From Salegentibacter sp. (lineage in GTDB: Bacteria; Bacteroidota; Bacteroidia; Flavobacteriales; Flavobacteriaceae): a DNA stretch of 64,000 nucleotides. Shown piece by piece: positions 45,567 through 55,742 of this stretch. The notes beneath the pieces are model-generated. The model had not been told where the DNA came from and did not search any database. It was given only the letters and a program-made list of their open reading frames with translations. Position 1 is the stretch's first letter. Each line of letters opens with the position of its first letter. The translations under genes were made by a program, and so were the position numbers. The stretch is from positions 994,514-1,058,513 of the forward strand of contig CP051246.1 in assembly GCA_017795085.1 (NCBI GenBank). Direction: 5' to 3'.

Positions 45567-46838
45567 TCATTGATCAAAATTGAATTGGAAAATTTGTGGG
45601 TTTATAGTGAGTTGGGCCCAAGCCCAATTATTGCTGCTCTTATGCGTTGCCGTTTTTAAAATTGCCATACTTTCTGAAGCGAACATTTGTGAATATCCTA
45701 AATTAAGTTTTACATCTTTGCTGAACTGGTGTGTAAAAACCACATCAGCTTCTATTCCAAGGTAATTATCAATATTGTTTCCTAATGAAGCAGCCGAAGA
45801 AAAGTGATGCGCTTTTAGTAAAAATGAATTTTTAATGCCCGCGGGAAAAGTGATTTTTCCATAAAAATCCCGTAGTCCTATGCTGTTGGCGTGATTTCCT
45901 ACATAAAAATAATCCATAAACCCGTTAAATTTATGGTTGGTGCCATACAGTGGAAAAAAGGAATTATTTTTTCCTTCAACATTTACATCAGTTCCGCTTA
46001 AAACCTCAAATCCGAGTCCGAACAAGGTTTTTTGAGGCTTGTAAGTGGCTAATATTGAATATTGATAAGCACTTAATTTTTGTTGCGTTGAAGCATAACC
46101 AAATTGATAATATGCGCTTGCTGAAACGAAAAGTGGGCCTATTGGAGAATTAAAATAAGACCCTACTGTTTGCCGGTTGTATAGCCCATCAATTACTTCC
46201 TGATTTTCTTCTGAAATTTTCTGAAAACCATTATTAAGCAAAAGCAAACTAACTTTAGTTTTCTCCCAACTTTTACGTAAATAGGCATATCGCATGGTTT
46301 TATAACTAAAAAAGCCCTGAATGGAATATGAATTTCCGGTTTGGGCCTGATTTTCTTGATTATAAGCTGCGCCAATATCCATGTAGAAATCAGGGCTTTG
46401 ATATTTTAATAACAAAGCGTCGTGAAATCGGCCCTGCATGGCCCAGTCAAGTCCGCCAAAAATTCGTTGATCGTCATAGGCAATTACCTGCCGGCCAAGT
46501 TTTACCGCCCAGGTCCCATTGAGTTGCAATTGTGCCCAGGCCTGGAACAACATAAAAGAGTCATTGCCATCCTGAGGCAGTATTTGGCGGGTATCGCCCC
46601 AAGTACTTATATCCTGAATGCTGATGAAACTTTGTAATTTTTCACTTTGATAATTAAAGTTTAACCGACTTCTCTGGGTGACAAAAGCGGCTGGTTTTGC
46701 CTCATCGGGAAAAAGACTCCCGAAACCATGCCGGTATTCAAATCGTGGTCTTATATCGGCATCCAAGGTGAATTTCTGAGCGTTGGTGCAGAGTGTTAAA
46801 AGTAGGAAAACTAATGGAGGGTATTTTTTTAATAGCAT
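45567..46838 (-). CDS. Alginate-export-family outer-membrane porin
   Basis: From ATG 46838 the protein is 423 residues with a signal peptide (MLLKKYPPLVFLLLTLCTNA). It is made of alternating beta strands ending in an aromatic residue, QINPQIFQFNFDQ, typical of outer-membrane barrels. The N-terminal block RPRFEYRHGFG and the LGRQVIAYDDQRIFGGLDWAMQGRFHDALLLKY block are characteristic of the alginate_exp family (AlgE-like). In Bacteroidota such porins are also found with denitrification or sugar uptake genes, so alginate is not assured. A palindromic site lies 33 bases upstream. Confidence 0.8.
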   Translation of the reverse strand: MLLKKYPPLVFLLLTLCTNAQKFTLDADIRPRFEYRHGFGSLFPDEAKPAAFVTQRSRLNFNYQSEKLQSFISIQDISTWGDTRQILPQDGNDSFMLFQAWAQLQLNGTWAVKLGRQVIAYDDQRIFGGLDWAMQGRFHDALLLKYQSPDFYMDIGAAYNQENQAQTGNSYSIQGFFSYKTMRYAYLRKSWEKTKVSLLLLNNGFQKISEENQEVIDGLYNRQTVGSYFNSPIGPLFVSASAYYQFGYASTQQKLSAYQYSILATYKPQKTLFGLGFEVLSGTDVNVEGKNNSFFPLYGTNHKFNGFMDYFYVGNHANSIGLRDFYGKITFPAGIKNSFLLKAHHFSSAASLGNNIDNYLGIEADVVFTHQFSKDVKLNLGYSQMFASESMAILKTATHKSSNNWAWAQLTINPQIFQFNFDQ

Positions 46839-46870
46839 AATTTTGAAGTTATATATTAACATTTCAAAAC

Positions 46871-46907
46871 TAAGTATATATTAAATATAATTAAGTAAAT
46901 ATACTTA
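46871..46907. promoter_or_regulatory. Putative operator (9-bp inverted repeat)
   Basis: TAAGTATAT (46871-46879) is the exact inverse of ATATACTTA (46899-46907), 19 bases apart. It stands between the porin gene (minus) and GH95 gene (plus), closer to the porin, and may be a regulator site. The rest of the 46839-47084 gap is AT-rich with nothing more to note. Confidence 0.35.
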
Positions 46908-47084
46908 AAAAATACGTATATTATATTTTGGTTATATGAAAAATCATGGTGACTTATTATCAGATTCGTATTGAGGGAGGGTTAATTCAAGTTTTTTTCC
47001 GTGAAAAAAGCACCTATATTTAGGCTGAGGTTTTTAAAAATTATTACAAAAAATGGAGTTTAAGACTCTGGTATTCTATATTTT

Positions 47085-49460
47085 ATGATAAAAAAGATAC
47101 TGTTTTTAAGTTTGTTAACGGGACTGGGATGTTCAACATCTTCAGAAGAAAAAGATGAAAAAGAAAGCAAAAACACTCATGTTTTATGGTATGAACAGCC
47201 GGCTTCAGAATGGATGGAAGCATTGCCTATTGGAAACGGCCGATTGGGAGCAATGATCTTTGGCGACCCAAAGAGTGAGCGTATTCAGTTAAATGAAGAT
47301 TCACTTTGGCCTGGCGGTCCTGATTGGGGTGATTCTAAAGGGAGTCCGGAGGATTTGGAATATATACGAAAATTGATTCTTGAAGGTAAAACCAGCACAG
47401 CCGATAAAGAAATAGTAAAACGATTTTCAAATAAGGATATTTTAAAATCCCACCAAACCATGGGAGACCTTTACCTGAATTTTGACACCCCCGGGCAGGT
47501 AGAAAACTATAAACGTTCTTTAAGTTTGAATAATGCCCTGGCAGAGATAAGTTATACTATTGAAGATGAGAGTTATGAGCGTAAGATTTTTTCTACAGCG
47601 GCTGATGATGCCATTGTTGTTCACCTAAGCACTAAAGCTTCAAATGGACTTAATTTTAGTATAAACCTGGACCGGCCTGAAGATGAAGGCTATAAAACGG
47701 TAGAAGTGAGTACCCCGGCAAAAAACCAAATCGCAATGCTTGGCGAGGTAACCCAATATGGAGCGGTTAAAAATTCAGAACCCAAACCCCTGGACTATGG
47801 GGTGAAATTTGAAACCTTGCTTCAAGCTGAAACCGATTCAGGAGCGGTAAATATAGAAAACAAAACTTTAAAAGTTTCAGGAGCTAAAGAAGTTACTTTA
47901 TACCTGGTGGCAAACACCTCATTTTATCAAGATGATTTTCAGCAAAAAAACCGCTCTACAATTCAGAATATTTCCAAAAAGTCATTTAAAGAATTATTGG
48001 AAGCTCATAAAAAGGATTACCAGAAGCTTTTTAAACGTGTAGACTTTTCGCTTGCTGAAGGCGAAAACAATAATTTACCAACCAATGTAAGGTTGAAAGC
48101 ATTTAAGGAAGGAAAGGAAGATCTAGGCTTGATTGCCGATTTATTTCAGTATGGAAGGTATTTGTTGATTTCATCTTCCCGACCAGGCACCAATCCGGCC
48201 AATTTACAGGGTATTTGGAATGAACATATTGCTGCGCCCTGGAATGCTGATTATCACCTGAATATTAATTTACAAATGAATTATTGGCCTGCAGAAGTCA
48301 CCAATTTGGGTGAACTTCATAAACCACTTTTTGATTATACGCAACGATTAATTGAACGTGGTAAAAATACTGCAAAAGAACAGTACGGTGTTAAGCACGG
48401 GGCAGTATTGCACAACGCTTCTGATTTATGGGGCGCACCCTATATGCAGGCGAGGGAGGCGTACTGGGGCAGTTGGATTCACGGTGGAGGCTGGCTGGCA
48501 CAGCATTTTTGGCAACATTATGAATTTACACAAGATCGTGATTTTCTAAAGAAAACAGCTTATCCTGCACTTAAAGAGTTTGCCGGTTTTTATGCAGGCT
48601 GGTTGGTAAAAGATAAAAAAACAGGAAAATGGGTTTCTTTTCCTGAAACTTCCCCGGAAAACTCTTATATCAATGAACAAGGGGAAAGTGTGGCACTTTC
48701 TTACGGGAGCGCTATGGGGTATCAAATAATTGATGAGGTTTTTGACAATACCCTTAAAGCCGCAAAAATTTTAGAAATTGAAGATGAATTTGTGAAGGAT
48801 ATAAGAGAAAAGCGAAATAATTTGACTTCAGGTTTAAAAATAAGTTCTGATGGCCGGATTTTGGAATGGAATAAAGCTTATAATGAACCCGAAAAAGGGC
48901 ATCGTCACCTTTCTCATTTATATGCACTTCATCCTGGTTCAAAAATTACCGGGGCTGATAGTACTTTGTTTAAAGCTGCCCAAAAATCTATTGATTATCG
49001 CCTGGAACATGGCGGGGCCGGTACCGGATGGAGCCGTGCCTGGATGATAAGCTTTAACGCCAGGTTACTTGATGCCGCTGCTGCACGGCATAATATTCAT
49101 AAGTTCTTTGAAATTTCTTTGGCAGATAATCTTTTCGACCTGCATCCGCCTTTTCAAATTGACGGAAATTTTGGTTTTACCGCCGGGGTAGCCGAGATGT
49201 TGTTACAGTCCCATGAAGGTTTTCTACGTATTTTACCTGCATTGCCCAAAGCCTGGTCAGCAGGGGAGATCAAAGGCCTTAAAGCCCGGGGGAATTTTAC
49301 GGTAGATATTAGTTGGAGCGATAATAAATTGAAATCCCTGCGCCTAAAATCGCCAAAAGACAAAACCGTTAAGATAAAATATGCTGATATTGAAAAAAAT
49401 ATTTCCCTTAATGCTAATAAAGCTGTCGAGTTAGATAAAAGTCTTGTTATTATAGAATAA
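47085..49460 (+). CDS. GH95-family glycoside hydrolase lipoprotein (alpha-L-fucosidase type)
   Basis: The 791-residue protein has a lipoprotein signal (MIKKILFLSLLTGLGCS; Cys16). The GH95 fold is complete: N-terminal beta-sandwich starting LPIGNGRLGAMIFGD near residue 50, and the (alpha/alpha)6 barrel with NLQGIWNEHIAAPWNADYHLNINLQMNYWPAE near 377, SWIHGGGWLAQHFW near 465, SFPETSPENS near 523 and QIDGNFGFTAGVAEML near 690. The family removes alpha-1,2-fucose or alpha-galactose by inversion. It would act at the outer membrane or periplasm, on algal or host fucans (inference). No SusCD pair is adjacent. Confidence 0.92.
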   Translation: MIKKILFLSLLTGLGCSTSSEEKDEKESKNTHVLWYEQPASEWMEALPIGNGRLGAMIFGDPKSERIQLNEDSLWPGGPDWGDSKGSPEDLEYIRKLILEGKTSTADKEIVKRFSNKDILKSHQTMGDLYLNFDTPGQVENYKRSLSLNNALAEISYTIEDESYERKIFSTAADDAIVVHLSTKASNGLNFSINLDRPEDEGYKTVEVSTPAKNQIAMLGEVTQYGAVKNSEPKPLDYGVKFETLLQAETDSGAVNIENKTLKVSGAKEVTLYLVANTSFYQDDFQQKNRSTIQNISKKSFKELLEAHKKDYQKLFKRVDFSLAEGENNNLPTNVRLKAFKEGKEDLGLIADLFQYGRYLLISSSRPGTNPANLQGIWNEHIAAPWNADYHLNINLQMNYWPAEVTNLGELHKPLFDYTQRLIERGKNTAKEQYGVKHGAVLHNASDLWGAPYMQAREAYWGSWIHGGGWLAQHFWQHYEFTQDRDFLKKTAYPALKEFAGFYAGWLVKDKKTGKWVSFPETSPENSYINEQGESVALSYGSAMGYQIIDEVFDNTLKAAKILEIEDEFVKDIREKRNNLTSGLKISSDGRILEWNKAYNEPEKGHRHLSHLYALHPGSKITGADSTLFKAAQKSIDYRLEHGGAGTGWSRAWMISFNARLLDAAAARHNIHKFFEISLADNLFDLHPPFQIDGNFGFTAGVAEMLLQSHEGFLRILPALPKAWSAGEIKGLKARGNFTVDISWSDNKLKSLRLKSPKDKTVKIKYADIEKNISLNANKAVELDKSLVIIE

Positions 49461-49650
49461 ATCCATAATCCATGATCCCGATATCCCATCGAGACAGGAT
49501 AAGTTGGCCATCTCGAAACCGCAATGGTTTATGAAATTGGTATAAGTTAAAAAGTGTTGGGAAAGCTATTTATTTTCCGCTATATCTTTTACTCGTCTTA
49601 ACCCAAAAATACCTTTAAGACATATTTAGGAATCAGGTATAAAGAAGTTT

Positions 49651-49658
49651 TATCTTTG
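49651..49658 (+). promoter_or_regulatory. Bacteroidota -7 promoter box (TAnnTTTG)
   Basis: TATCTTTG, an exact consensus match, 19 bases before the TTG start of the epimerase gene. The -33 side is weak (TTTAGG about 25 bases upstream). It probably drives the polysaccharide-precursor genes. Confidence 0.55.
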
Positions 49659-49677
49659 CCAGTATAAAAAAAATATT

Positions 49678-50685
49678 TTGGAAGAATTTAATCAGTTTCA
49701 GAGTAAATTAGAAAATAAAAGAATATTAATTACCGGAGGTGCCGGATTCATTGGTTCTAATCTTTGCGAAACCCTATTAAAGTTAAAAGCAGAAGTGATT
49801 TGTCTTGATAATTTTGCTACTGGCCATCGCCATAATCTGGAGCGTTGTTTTGATAATCAAAATTTTCGGTTTATTGAAGGGGATATCCGGGATTTGAAAA
49901 CTTGTAAAGAAGCTTGTAATAATGTTGATTATGTATTGCATCAGGCTGCTTTAGGCTCGGTTCCCCGTTCTATAGAAGATCCGATAACCAGTAATGAAGT
50001 AAATGTTTCCGGTTTTTTAAATATGTTGGTTGCGGCACGAGATACAGCAGTAAAACGCTTTGTATATGCCGCGAGTTCTTCTACTTATGGCGATTCAAAA
50101 GGGCTGCCAAAGATAGAGGATAAAATAGGAAAACCACTTTCTCCTTATGCTATTACCAAATATGTTAATGAATTATATGCTGAAAATTTCTATAAAACCT
50201 ATGGTTTAGATACTATAGGCCTTAGATATTTTAATGTTTTTGGAAGAAAACAGGACCCTAAGGGAGCATACGCTGCAGTTATTCCTAAGTTTGTGATGCA
50301 ATTTATGAAAAATGAAAGTCCTGTAATAAATGGTGATGGCACCTACTCGAGAGATTTCACCTATATCGATAATGTAATCCAGATGAACCTGTTGGCGCTT
50401 ACTACCGATAATAAAGAAGCGGTAAACCAGGTATACAATACCGCAGTAGGGGATCGTACTAATTTATTGGAATTAACAAACCTGCTAAAAAAACATTTAA
50501 GTACGTTTGATACTAAAATCGCTCAGGTTGAAATTAAACATGGCCCAAAGCGCCCGGGAGATATCCCTCATTCTTTGGCATCGGTTGATAAAGCAAAAGA
50601 ACTCTTGAAATATAAGCCCAGTCATAGCATTGAAGAAGGAATTAAAGAAGCTGTAGCGTGGTACTGGAACAACCTAAAGAAGTAA
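49678..50685 (+). CDS. UDP-N-acetylglucosamine 4-epimerase (WbpP/TviC type)
   Basis: The 335-residue extended SDR enzyme has ITGGAGFIGSNLCETLL near residue 20, the catalytic YAITKY motif near 159 (SSSTYGDS carries the Ser/Thr), and the WbpP-like N terminus with DNFATGHRHNLE. WbpP/TviC enzymes interconvert UDP-GlcNAc (or UDP-GlcNAcA) and the galacto form. The TTG at 49678 aligns with the usual N-terminal helix. Together with the next gene it gives UDP-GalNAcA, as for Vi-type or O-antigen polysaccharides. Confidence 0.87.
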   Translation: MEEFNQFQSKLENKRILITGGAGFIGSNLCETLLKLKAEVICLDNFATGHRHNLERCFDNQNFRFIEGDIRDLKTCKEACNNVDYVLHQAALGSVPRSIEDPITSNEVNVSGFLNMLVAARDTAVKRFVYAASSSTYGDSKGLPKIEDKIGKPLSPYAITKYVNELYAENFYKTYGLDTIGLRYFNVFGRKQDPKGAYAAVIPKFVMQFMKNESPVINGDGTYSRDFTYIDNVIQMNLLALTTDNKEAVNQVYNTAVGDRTNLLELTNLLKKHLSTFDTKIAQVEIKHGPKRPGDIPHSLASVDKAKELLKYKPSHSIEEGIKEAVAWYWNNLKK

Positions 50686-50889
50686 GCCGTGGAGAAATTA
50701 GTTGATAGAATAAATAAAAGCTTTTGAAATTCAGTTTTGATACAATCATACCTTGGCTTACACTTATATTCGGAAAGGAGAATATAATTCACTTTCTGAA
50801 AATATGATGCCATTTTAGCAATGTTGATTAGTATTGAAAGAGAATCACAATAATGGACACTTTAATATAATTAATAGGATATAGAAAAT

Positions 50890-52272
50890 ATGAATTCACC
50901 TAATCTCCGAACCTCCGGCACTCCTGCTTGCCGAATAGCTGTAATTGGTCTTGGATATGTGGGCCTGCCATTAGCAAGGCTTTTTGCTACCAAATATCCG
51001 GTGGTGGGATTTGATATTAATCGGGCCAGGGTTAAAGAATTAATGACCGGGCACGATTCAACCATGGAAGTTGAAGATGATATTCTGCAATCGGTGTTAG
51101 TTGATTTCTCAACGCATTCTGAAAATCACGTTGCTAAGCTTCAGTCCCCTCGAAGTAATGGGAAAAGTTCTGTTAAGCAATTATATTTTGAAAAAGGTTT
51201 GTTTTGTTCGGCTGAGCTTGAAGATATAGCAAATTGTAATTATTATATTATTACTGTTCCTACTCCGATAGATAAAAATAACCGGCCTGACCTTACTTCC
51301 TTGTACAAATCGAGTGAATCTCTTGGGAAGGTTTTAAAAAAAGGCGACGTGGTGGTATATGAATCTACGGTGTACCCCGGTGTAACCGAAGAGGAATGTG
51401 TACCGGTATTGGAAAAGTCCAGCGGATTAAAATTTAATGAAGATTTTTTTGTGGGGTATTCACCTGAACGCATTAACCCGGGTGATAAGGAACATACCTT
51501 AGAAAAAATTCGTAAAGTAACTTCAGGTTCCACCCCTGAAATTGGAAGGCAGGTGAATGAGCTTTATGCCGAAGTAATTACAGCAGGAACACATTTGGCA
51601 CCAAGTATCAAAGTTGCCGAAGCGGCAAAAGTTATTGAAAACGCCCAACGGGATATCAATATTGCTTTTGTAAATGAGCTGGCTAAGATTTTTAATATTA
51701 TGGAAATCGATACCCAGGCGGTTTTGGAAGCTGCAGGTACAAAATGGAACTTTCTTCCGTTTAAACCGGGATTAGTAGGCGGCCATTGTATAGGGGTTGA
51801 TCCTTATTATTTAGCACAAAAGGCCCAGGAAATTGGTTATCATCCTGAGATTATTTTAGCAGGAAGAAGGGTGAATGATTCTATGGGAAAATACGTGGCT
51901 TCAGAAGTGGTGAAATTAATGTTGCAAAACGATATAAAAGTAAAAGGTTCCGATATTTTGGTTATGGGAATCACTTTTAAAGAAAATTGTCCGGATGTAA
52001 GGAATACCAAGGTGATTGATGTGGTTAAAGAACTCCAGCAATACGGCACTAATCTCACTATTTTTGACCCCCTGGCCAATCCGCAGGAAGTAAAACACGA
52101 ATATGGTCTTGATACTATAAAATCTTTTCCTTATAAAACTTTTGATGCAGTGGTGTTAAGTGTTGCACATCAAGAGTTTTTAGATTTGGATCTAGATCTG
52201 CTTAAAAACGAGCATACCGTAATCTATGATGTGAAGGGAGTTCTTGGTGATAGAAGCGATAAGAAGCTATAG
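50890..52272 (+). CDS. UDP-N-acetyl-hexosamine dehydrogenase (WbpO/TviB type)
   Basis: The 460-residue nucleotide-sugar dehydrogenase has NAD motif [13 protein letters not shown] near residue 18, the central [12 protein letters not shown] near 195, catalytic Cys in [13 protein letters not shown] near 300 and the C-terminal [16 protein letters not shown] near 358. The TviB/WbpO branch oxidises C6 of UDP-GlcNAc or UDP-GalNAc to the uronic acid. A family-untypical insert of about 20 residues ([12 protein letters not shown]) lies near residue 84. The 204-base gap from the epimerase gene has no feature I recognise. Confidence 0.88.
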   Translation: MNSPNLRTSGTPACRIAVIGLGYVGLPLARLFATKYPVVGFDINRARVKELMTGHDSTMEVEDDILQSVLVDFSTHSENHVAKLQSPRSNGKSSVKQLYFEKGLFCSAELEDIANCNYYIITVPTPIDKNNRPDLTSLYKSSESLGKVLKKGDVVVYESTVYPGVTEEECVPVLEKSSGLKFNEDFFVGYSPERINPGDKEHTLEKIRKVTSGSTPEIGRQVNELYAEVITAGTHLAPSIKVAEAAKVIENAQRDINIAFVNELAKIFNIMEIDTQAVLEAAGTKWNFLPFKPGLVGGHCIGVDPYYLAQKAQEIGYHPEIILAGRRVNDSMGKYVASEVVKLMLQNDIKVKGSDILVMGITFKENCPDVRNTKVIDVVKELQQYGTNLTIFDPLANPQEVKHEYGLDTIKSFPYKTFDAVVLSVAHQEFLDLDLDLLKNEHTVIYDVKGVLGDRSDKKL

Positions 52273-52473
52273 GCTCCCGGGATATAAGGGAATAAAATAA
52301 AGAGTCTAATATTCTTACATCTTCCTCTTTTTAAGTTCCCCTTCCATAAGAGAAGGCAGGGAGATAGGATTAAACAAAATTTAGGAAAGCCCGTAATTCC
52401 GAAGTAGATTCGGAATAAGGGGGCATCCCCAAAGCATCCTTTAGGGATTAATGATTATAAAACTTTTGTATAG

Positions 52474-53895
52474 ATGAAAATAAAGAACATTTGTTGTATA
52501 GGAGCGGGTTATGTGGGTGGCCCTACTATGGCAGTAATTGCGCAAAAATGCCCTGAAATTAATGTGACCGTTGTCGATATCAATGAAGCACGAATCGCAG
52601 CCTGGAATGATAAGGATGTGGAAAACATTCCTATCTATGAGCCAGGCTTGTCCGCCGTGGTAGCAGAAGCCCGGGGGAGGAACCTGTTTTTTTCTACCGA
52701 TGTAGATGCTGCAATAGAAAAAGCAGATATGATTTTTATCTCTGTAAATACCCCTACCAAGACCTATGGAATAGGGAAAGGGATGGCCGCCGATTTAAAG
52801 TTTATTGAACTTTGTGCCCGTCAAATTGCCCGGGTCGCTAAAAATGATAAGATAGTAATCGAAAAGTCTACTTTGCCGGTGCGTACGGCTGAAGCCTTAA
52901 AAAATATTTTAGATAATACCGGGAACGGGGTAAATTATCAAATCCTTTCCAATCCTGAATTTTTGGCTGAAGGGACGGCTATTGATGATCTGATGGATCC
53001 TGATCGGGTACTTATCGGTGGGGATATTGATACGGAAGCAGGGAAAGCAGCTATGGAAGCCCTGGTGGATGTTTATGCGCATTGGGTGCCCCGGGAGCGG
53101 TTGTTAACGACCAATGTCTGGTCTTCAGAATTATCCAAATTAACGGCCAATGCATTTCTGGCTCAGCGGGTTTCCAGTATCAATGCTATGAGCGAGCTTT
53201 GTGAGAAAACCGGGGCCGATGTTAACGAAGTGGCTAAAGCTGTAGGAATGGATTCGAGAATTGGTCCGAAGTTTTTAAAAGCCTCCGTAGGTTTTGGGGG
53301 GTCATGTTTTCAAAAAGATATTTTAAACCTGGTTTATATTGCCAAATCTTTTGGGTTACATGAAGTTGCCGATTATTGGGAGCAGGTAATCTTAATGAAT
53401 GATCATCAAAAGCGACGATTTGCCGAAAAGATGGTTCGAACCTTGTTCAATACGGTTTCGGGCAAGAAAATCGCTATCCTGGGTTGGGCTTTTAAGAAAG
53501 ATACCAATGATACCCGGGAGAGCGCTGCGATTTATGTGAGTGATTACCTATTGAATGAACAGGCAGAAATTGTCGTGTATGATCCCAAAGTAAAAACCGA
53601 ACAGATCTATGCCGATTTAGATTATCTCAATACCCGTTCTTCCGAAGAAAACCGGGCCAGGGTAAAAGTAGTAGATTCACCTTATAAGGCTTCTGAAGCT
53701 GCCCACGCTGTTGCGGTACTTACCGAATGGGATGAGTTTAAAGGATTGGACTGGGAAAAGGTTTATAAAGACATGTTAAAACCAGCCTTTCTCTTTGACG
53801 GAAGAAGGTTACTGGACCTTAAAACTAAAGAAAAAATAGGCTTTGAATTTTATGCAATTGGTGCCCCAATCGCCTCAAATAGAGAAGGTAAATAG
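52474..53895 (+). CDS. UDP-glucose 6-dehydrogenase (animal-type UGDH)
   Basis: The 473-residue protein resembles the eukaryotic-like UGDH group: [17 protein letters not shown] near residue 6, [23 protein letters not shown] near 91, [14 protein letters not shown] near 165, and the catalytic Cys in [11 protein letters not shown] near 274. It makes UDP-glucuronic acid for polysaccharide synthesis. The long, non-bacterial-style motif content (KTYG.GKGxAADL) is common in Bacteroidota. It is the second UDP-sugar dehydrogenase in the cluster, giving a different uronic acid. Confidence 0.92.
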   Translation: MKIKNICCIGAGYVGGPTMAVIAQKCPEINVTVVDINEARIAAWNDKDVENIPIYEPGLSAVVAEARGRNLFFSTDVDAAIEKADMIFISVNTPTKTYGIGKGMAADLKFIELCARQIARVAKNDKIVIEKSTLPVRTAEALKNILDNTGNGVNYQILSNPEFLAEGTAIDDLMDPDRVLIGGDIDTEAGKAAMEALVDVYAHWVPRERLLTTNVWSSELSKLTANAFLAQRVSSINAMSELCEKTGADVNEVAKAVGMDSRIGPKFLKASVGFGGSCFQKDILNLVYIAKSFGLHEVADYWEQVILMNDHQKRRFAEKMVRTLFNTVSGKKIAILGWAFKKDTNDTRESAAIYVSDYLLNEQAEIVVYDPKVKTEQIYADLDYLNTRSSEENRARVKVVDSPYKASEAAHAVAVLTEWDEFKGLDWEKVYKDMLKPAFLFDGRRLLDLKTKEKIGFEFYAIGAPIASNREGK

Positions 53896-54174
53896 CGTGT
53901 ATTATATTAATTGGTCGTATATAACAAGAAATTATTACGTCCACTTCATTTAATAAGGCTAAAGTTGGTTAACTCTAAAGGCTTTGGCAGCTTCTTCCTA
54001 ATACTAAATTTTCTATAATTGAATATGAAAATAGTATGAATGCTGCCGTTTTGGTTATTCTTTTTTATGCTTGTCTGGTGAAGCACCTAAAAAAGCAAAT
54101 TTGAACTAAGCTTAGATATTCAAACGGACAATCATATTCTTTTTTCTTGGAAAAATTATACTATAGCTCGAGTT

Positions 54175-54258
54175 CGAGAATCGAGATTTAATTGTTCCGG
54201 CTTGCCTCGAAATTGGAAATTAATCCTTCTTAATGTTTCGTGGACTTGCCCTGAAATC
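54175..54258 (+). repeat. Interspersed ~80-bp repeat, copy in the 53896-54486 gap
   Basis: From GAATCGAGATTTAAT to CGTGGACTTGCCCTGAAATC it matches the copies at 59849-59930 (14 identical bases at the left end) and, inverted, at 59505-59583. The core has GGCTTGCCTCGAAAT. The rest of the 591-base gap has no ORF of note and no recognisable RNA; the promoter for cysQ is at its end. Confidence 0.6.
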
Positions 54259-54423
54259 TTTTATTTTCACATAAGATTTATGTTGTTGATATTCAGTTTT
54301 GTAAGTGTGTTTTTGTTTTGTGAGTGAAATTTAAAACCGGAAGAAATAAATTGAAATAAGCTTTATCTATAAGAAAATCTTATTGTTTTAAGATTAATTT
54401 AAGAAAAATAAAATCCTATTAAA

Positions 54424-54453
54424 TTGGTAGGGTTTAAATGAAGTTTATATTTG
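54424..54453 (+). promoter_or_regulatory. Bacteroidota promoter, TTG (-33) and TATATTTG (-7), before cysQ
   Basis: TTG at 54424-54426 is followed after 19 bases by TATATTTG at 54446-54453, matching the phylum consensus TTG-N19-TAnnTTTG. It lies 34 bases before the cysQ start and probably drives the sulfate-activation operon. Confidence 0.65.
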
Positions 54454-54486
54454 CATCTATAAAATTAAGTAATAAAAAGCTAAAGT

Positions 54487-55293
54487 TTGGATTTAAGCGC
54501 GATACAAAAAATAGCCATAACAGCGGCCATAGAGGGGGGATTGGAGATTATGAATATCTATGAGAATGAAGATTTTCAGGTGGAGATTAAAGAAGACGAT
54601 TCTCCATTAACGATAGCTGATAAACGTGCGAATGAAATAATTAATGAACATCTTATTCCAACTGAAATCCCTGTTATTTCCGAGGAAAACAAACAGCTTG
54701 ATTATTCAGAACGAAAAAGATGGTACCAATGCTGGATTGTAGATCCACTTGATGGAACTAAGGAATTTATAAAGCGCAGCGGAGAATTTACGGTAAATAT
54801 CGCCTTGATTGAAAACCAAAAACCGGTATTTGGGGTAATTTATGTTCCGGACAATGCCGAACTTTATTTTGGGATAGTTAATCAAGGGGCTTATAAAGTG
54901 GAAGGAATACAGTCAAATGAACATATAGAAGAGATTCTTTCTAAAGCTAAAGCGATTAATCCTGATAAGTTTGATGATAAAATAAAGGTGGTAGGTAGTC
55001 GTGCGCATATGAACCAGGATACCCTGAAATATATTGAAAGTCTTGAAAAAGATTTGATTGAGAAAGTTGAAATTGTTTTCAAAGGAAGTTCTTTAAAGTT
55101 TTGTCTTCTGGCTGAAGGAAATGTCCAAGTTTATCCGCGTTTTGCACCTACCATGGAATGGGATACTGCAGCCGGGCAGGCCATTTGTGAAGCTGTAGGC
55201 TTACAAGTTATCGATAAAGGGACCTCTGAAGTCATGGTATATAACCGGGAAAAGCTTTTAAATAATTACTTTTTAGTGTCAAACCTTGGCTAA
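54487..55293 (+). CDS. cysQ: 3'(2'),5'-bisphosphate nucleotidase CysQ
   Basis: The 268-residue Mg-dependent phosphatase of the inositol monophosphatase fold has the metal-site motifs DSPLTIADKRANE near residue 37, EENKQ near 65, VDPLDGTKEFIKRSGEFTVNIAL near 84 and TMEWDTAAGQAICEA near 224. It removes the 3' phosphate of PAP (and PAPS), which accumulates after sulfate transfer. The TTG at 54487 opens the conserved helix. It overlaps the DUF2061 gene by eight bases. In this context its main job may be to clear PAP released by sulfotransferases (inference). Confidence 0.92.
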   Translation: MDLSAIQKIAITAAIEGGLEIMNIYENEDFQVEIKEDDSPLTIADKRANEIINEHLIPTEIPVISEENKQLDYSERKRWYQCWIVDPLDGTKEFIKRSGEFTVNIALIENQKPVFGVIYVPDNAELYFGIVNQGAYKVEGIQSNEHIEEILSKAKAINPDKFDDKIKVVGSRAHMNQDTLKYIESLEKDLIEKVEIVFKGSSLKFCLLAEGNVQVYPRFAPTMEWDTAAGQAICEAVGLQVIDKGTSEVMVYNREKLLNNYFLVSNLG

Positions 55294-55720
55294 AGCTTAT
55301 AAACGACATATTGCCAAAACAGTTACCTGGCGGATAGTCGGTACTATTGATACTATTTTGCTTGCCTGGTTAATTTCCGGAAATCCTTATACCGGGATGC
55401 AAATAGGTTTGGCGGAAGTAGTGACAAAAATGTTTTTGTATTATTTGCACGAACGGGTATGGTTTAACATTAAAACAGGGGTAACTAAAAAAGGAGCCAG
55501 TAAAAAACGCCATATAGCAAAAACCTTGACCTGGCGGGCGGTAGGAACTATTGATACGATGATATTGGCCTGGATAATTTCCGGAGATCCTATGGTTGGT
55601 TTACAGGTGGGTGGAGCAGAGGTAGTCACTAAGATGATTCTCTATTATTTCCATGAGCGGGCCTGGTATAGAATTGATTATGGATTAAACAAAAGACGAA
55701 AAAAAACAAATTCCGTATAG
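55286..55720 (+). CDS. Duplicated DUF2061 membrane protein
   Basis: The 144-residue protein is two DUF2061 units in tandem. Both have KRHIAKTxTWRxVGTIDTxxLAWxISG, a central GxAEVVTKMxLYYxHERxW and an intervening Gly/Lys linker (about residues 6-62 and 74-130). Each unit has two hydrophobic helices. The function is not known; single DUF2061 proteins are found with sulfur genes. It starts (TTG) inside the end of cysQ and precedes cysC, so it is integral to the sulfate-activation operon. A role in membrane handling of sulfate or its activated form is an inference. Confidence 0.85.
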   Translation: MAKAYKRHIAKTVTWRIVGTIDTILLAWLISGNPYTGMQIGLAEVVTKMFLYYLHERVWFNIKTGVTKKGASKKRHIAKTLTWRAVGTIDTMILAWIISGDPMVGLQVGGAEVVTKMILYYFHERAWYRIDYGLNKRRKKTNSV

Positions 55721-55728
55721 TAATTCAA

Positions 55729-55736
55729 TATATTTG
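55729..55736 (+). promoter_or_regulatory. TAnnTTTG box immediately before cysC
   Basis: TATATTTG matches the -7 consensus, but it ends only six bases before the cysC ATG. If active, the transcript would begin at or near the start codon, giving a nearly leaderless mRNA. It could be chance. Confidence 0.3.
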
Positions 55737-55742
55737 TGAGTT

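Noticed and set aside
47077..47084. TATATTTT as a promoter for the GH95 gene
   Set aside because: It touches the ATG directly, so a normal transcript start would fall inside the coding region.
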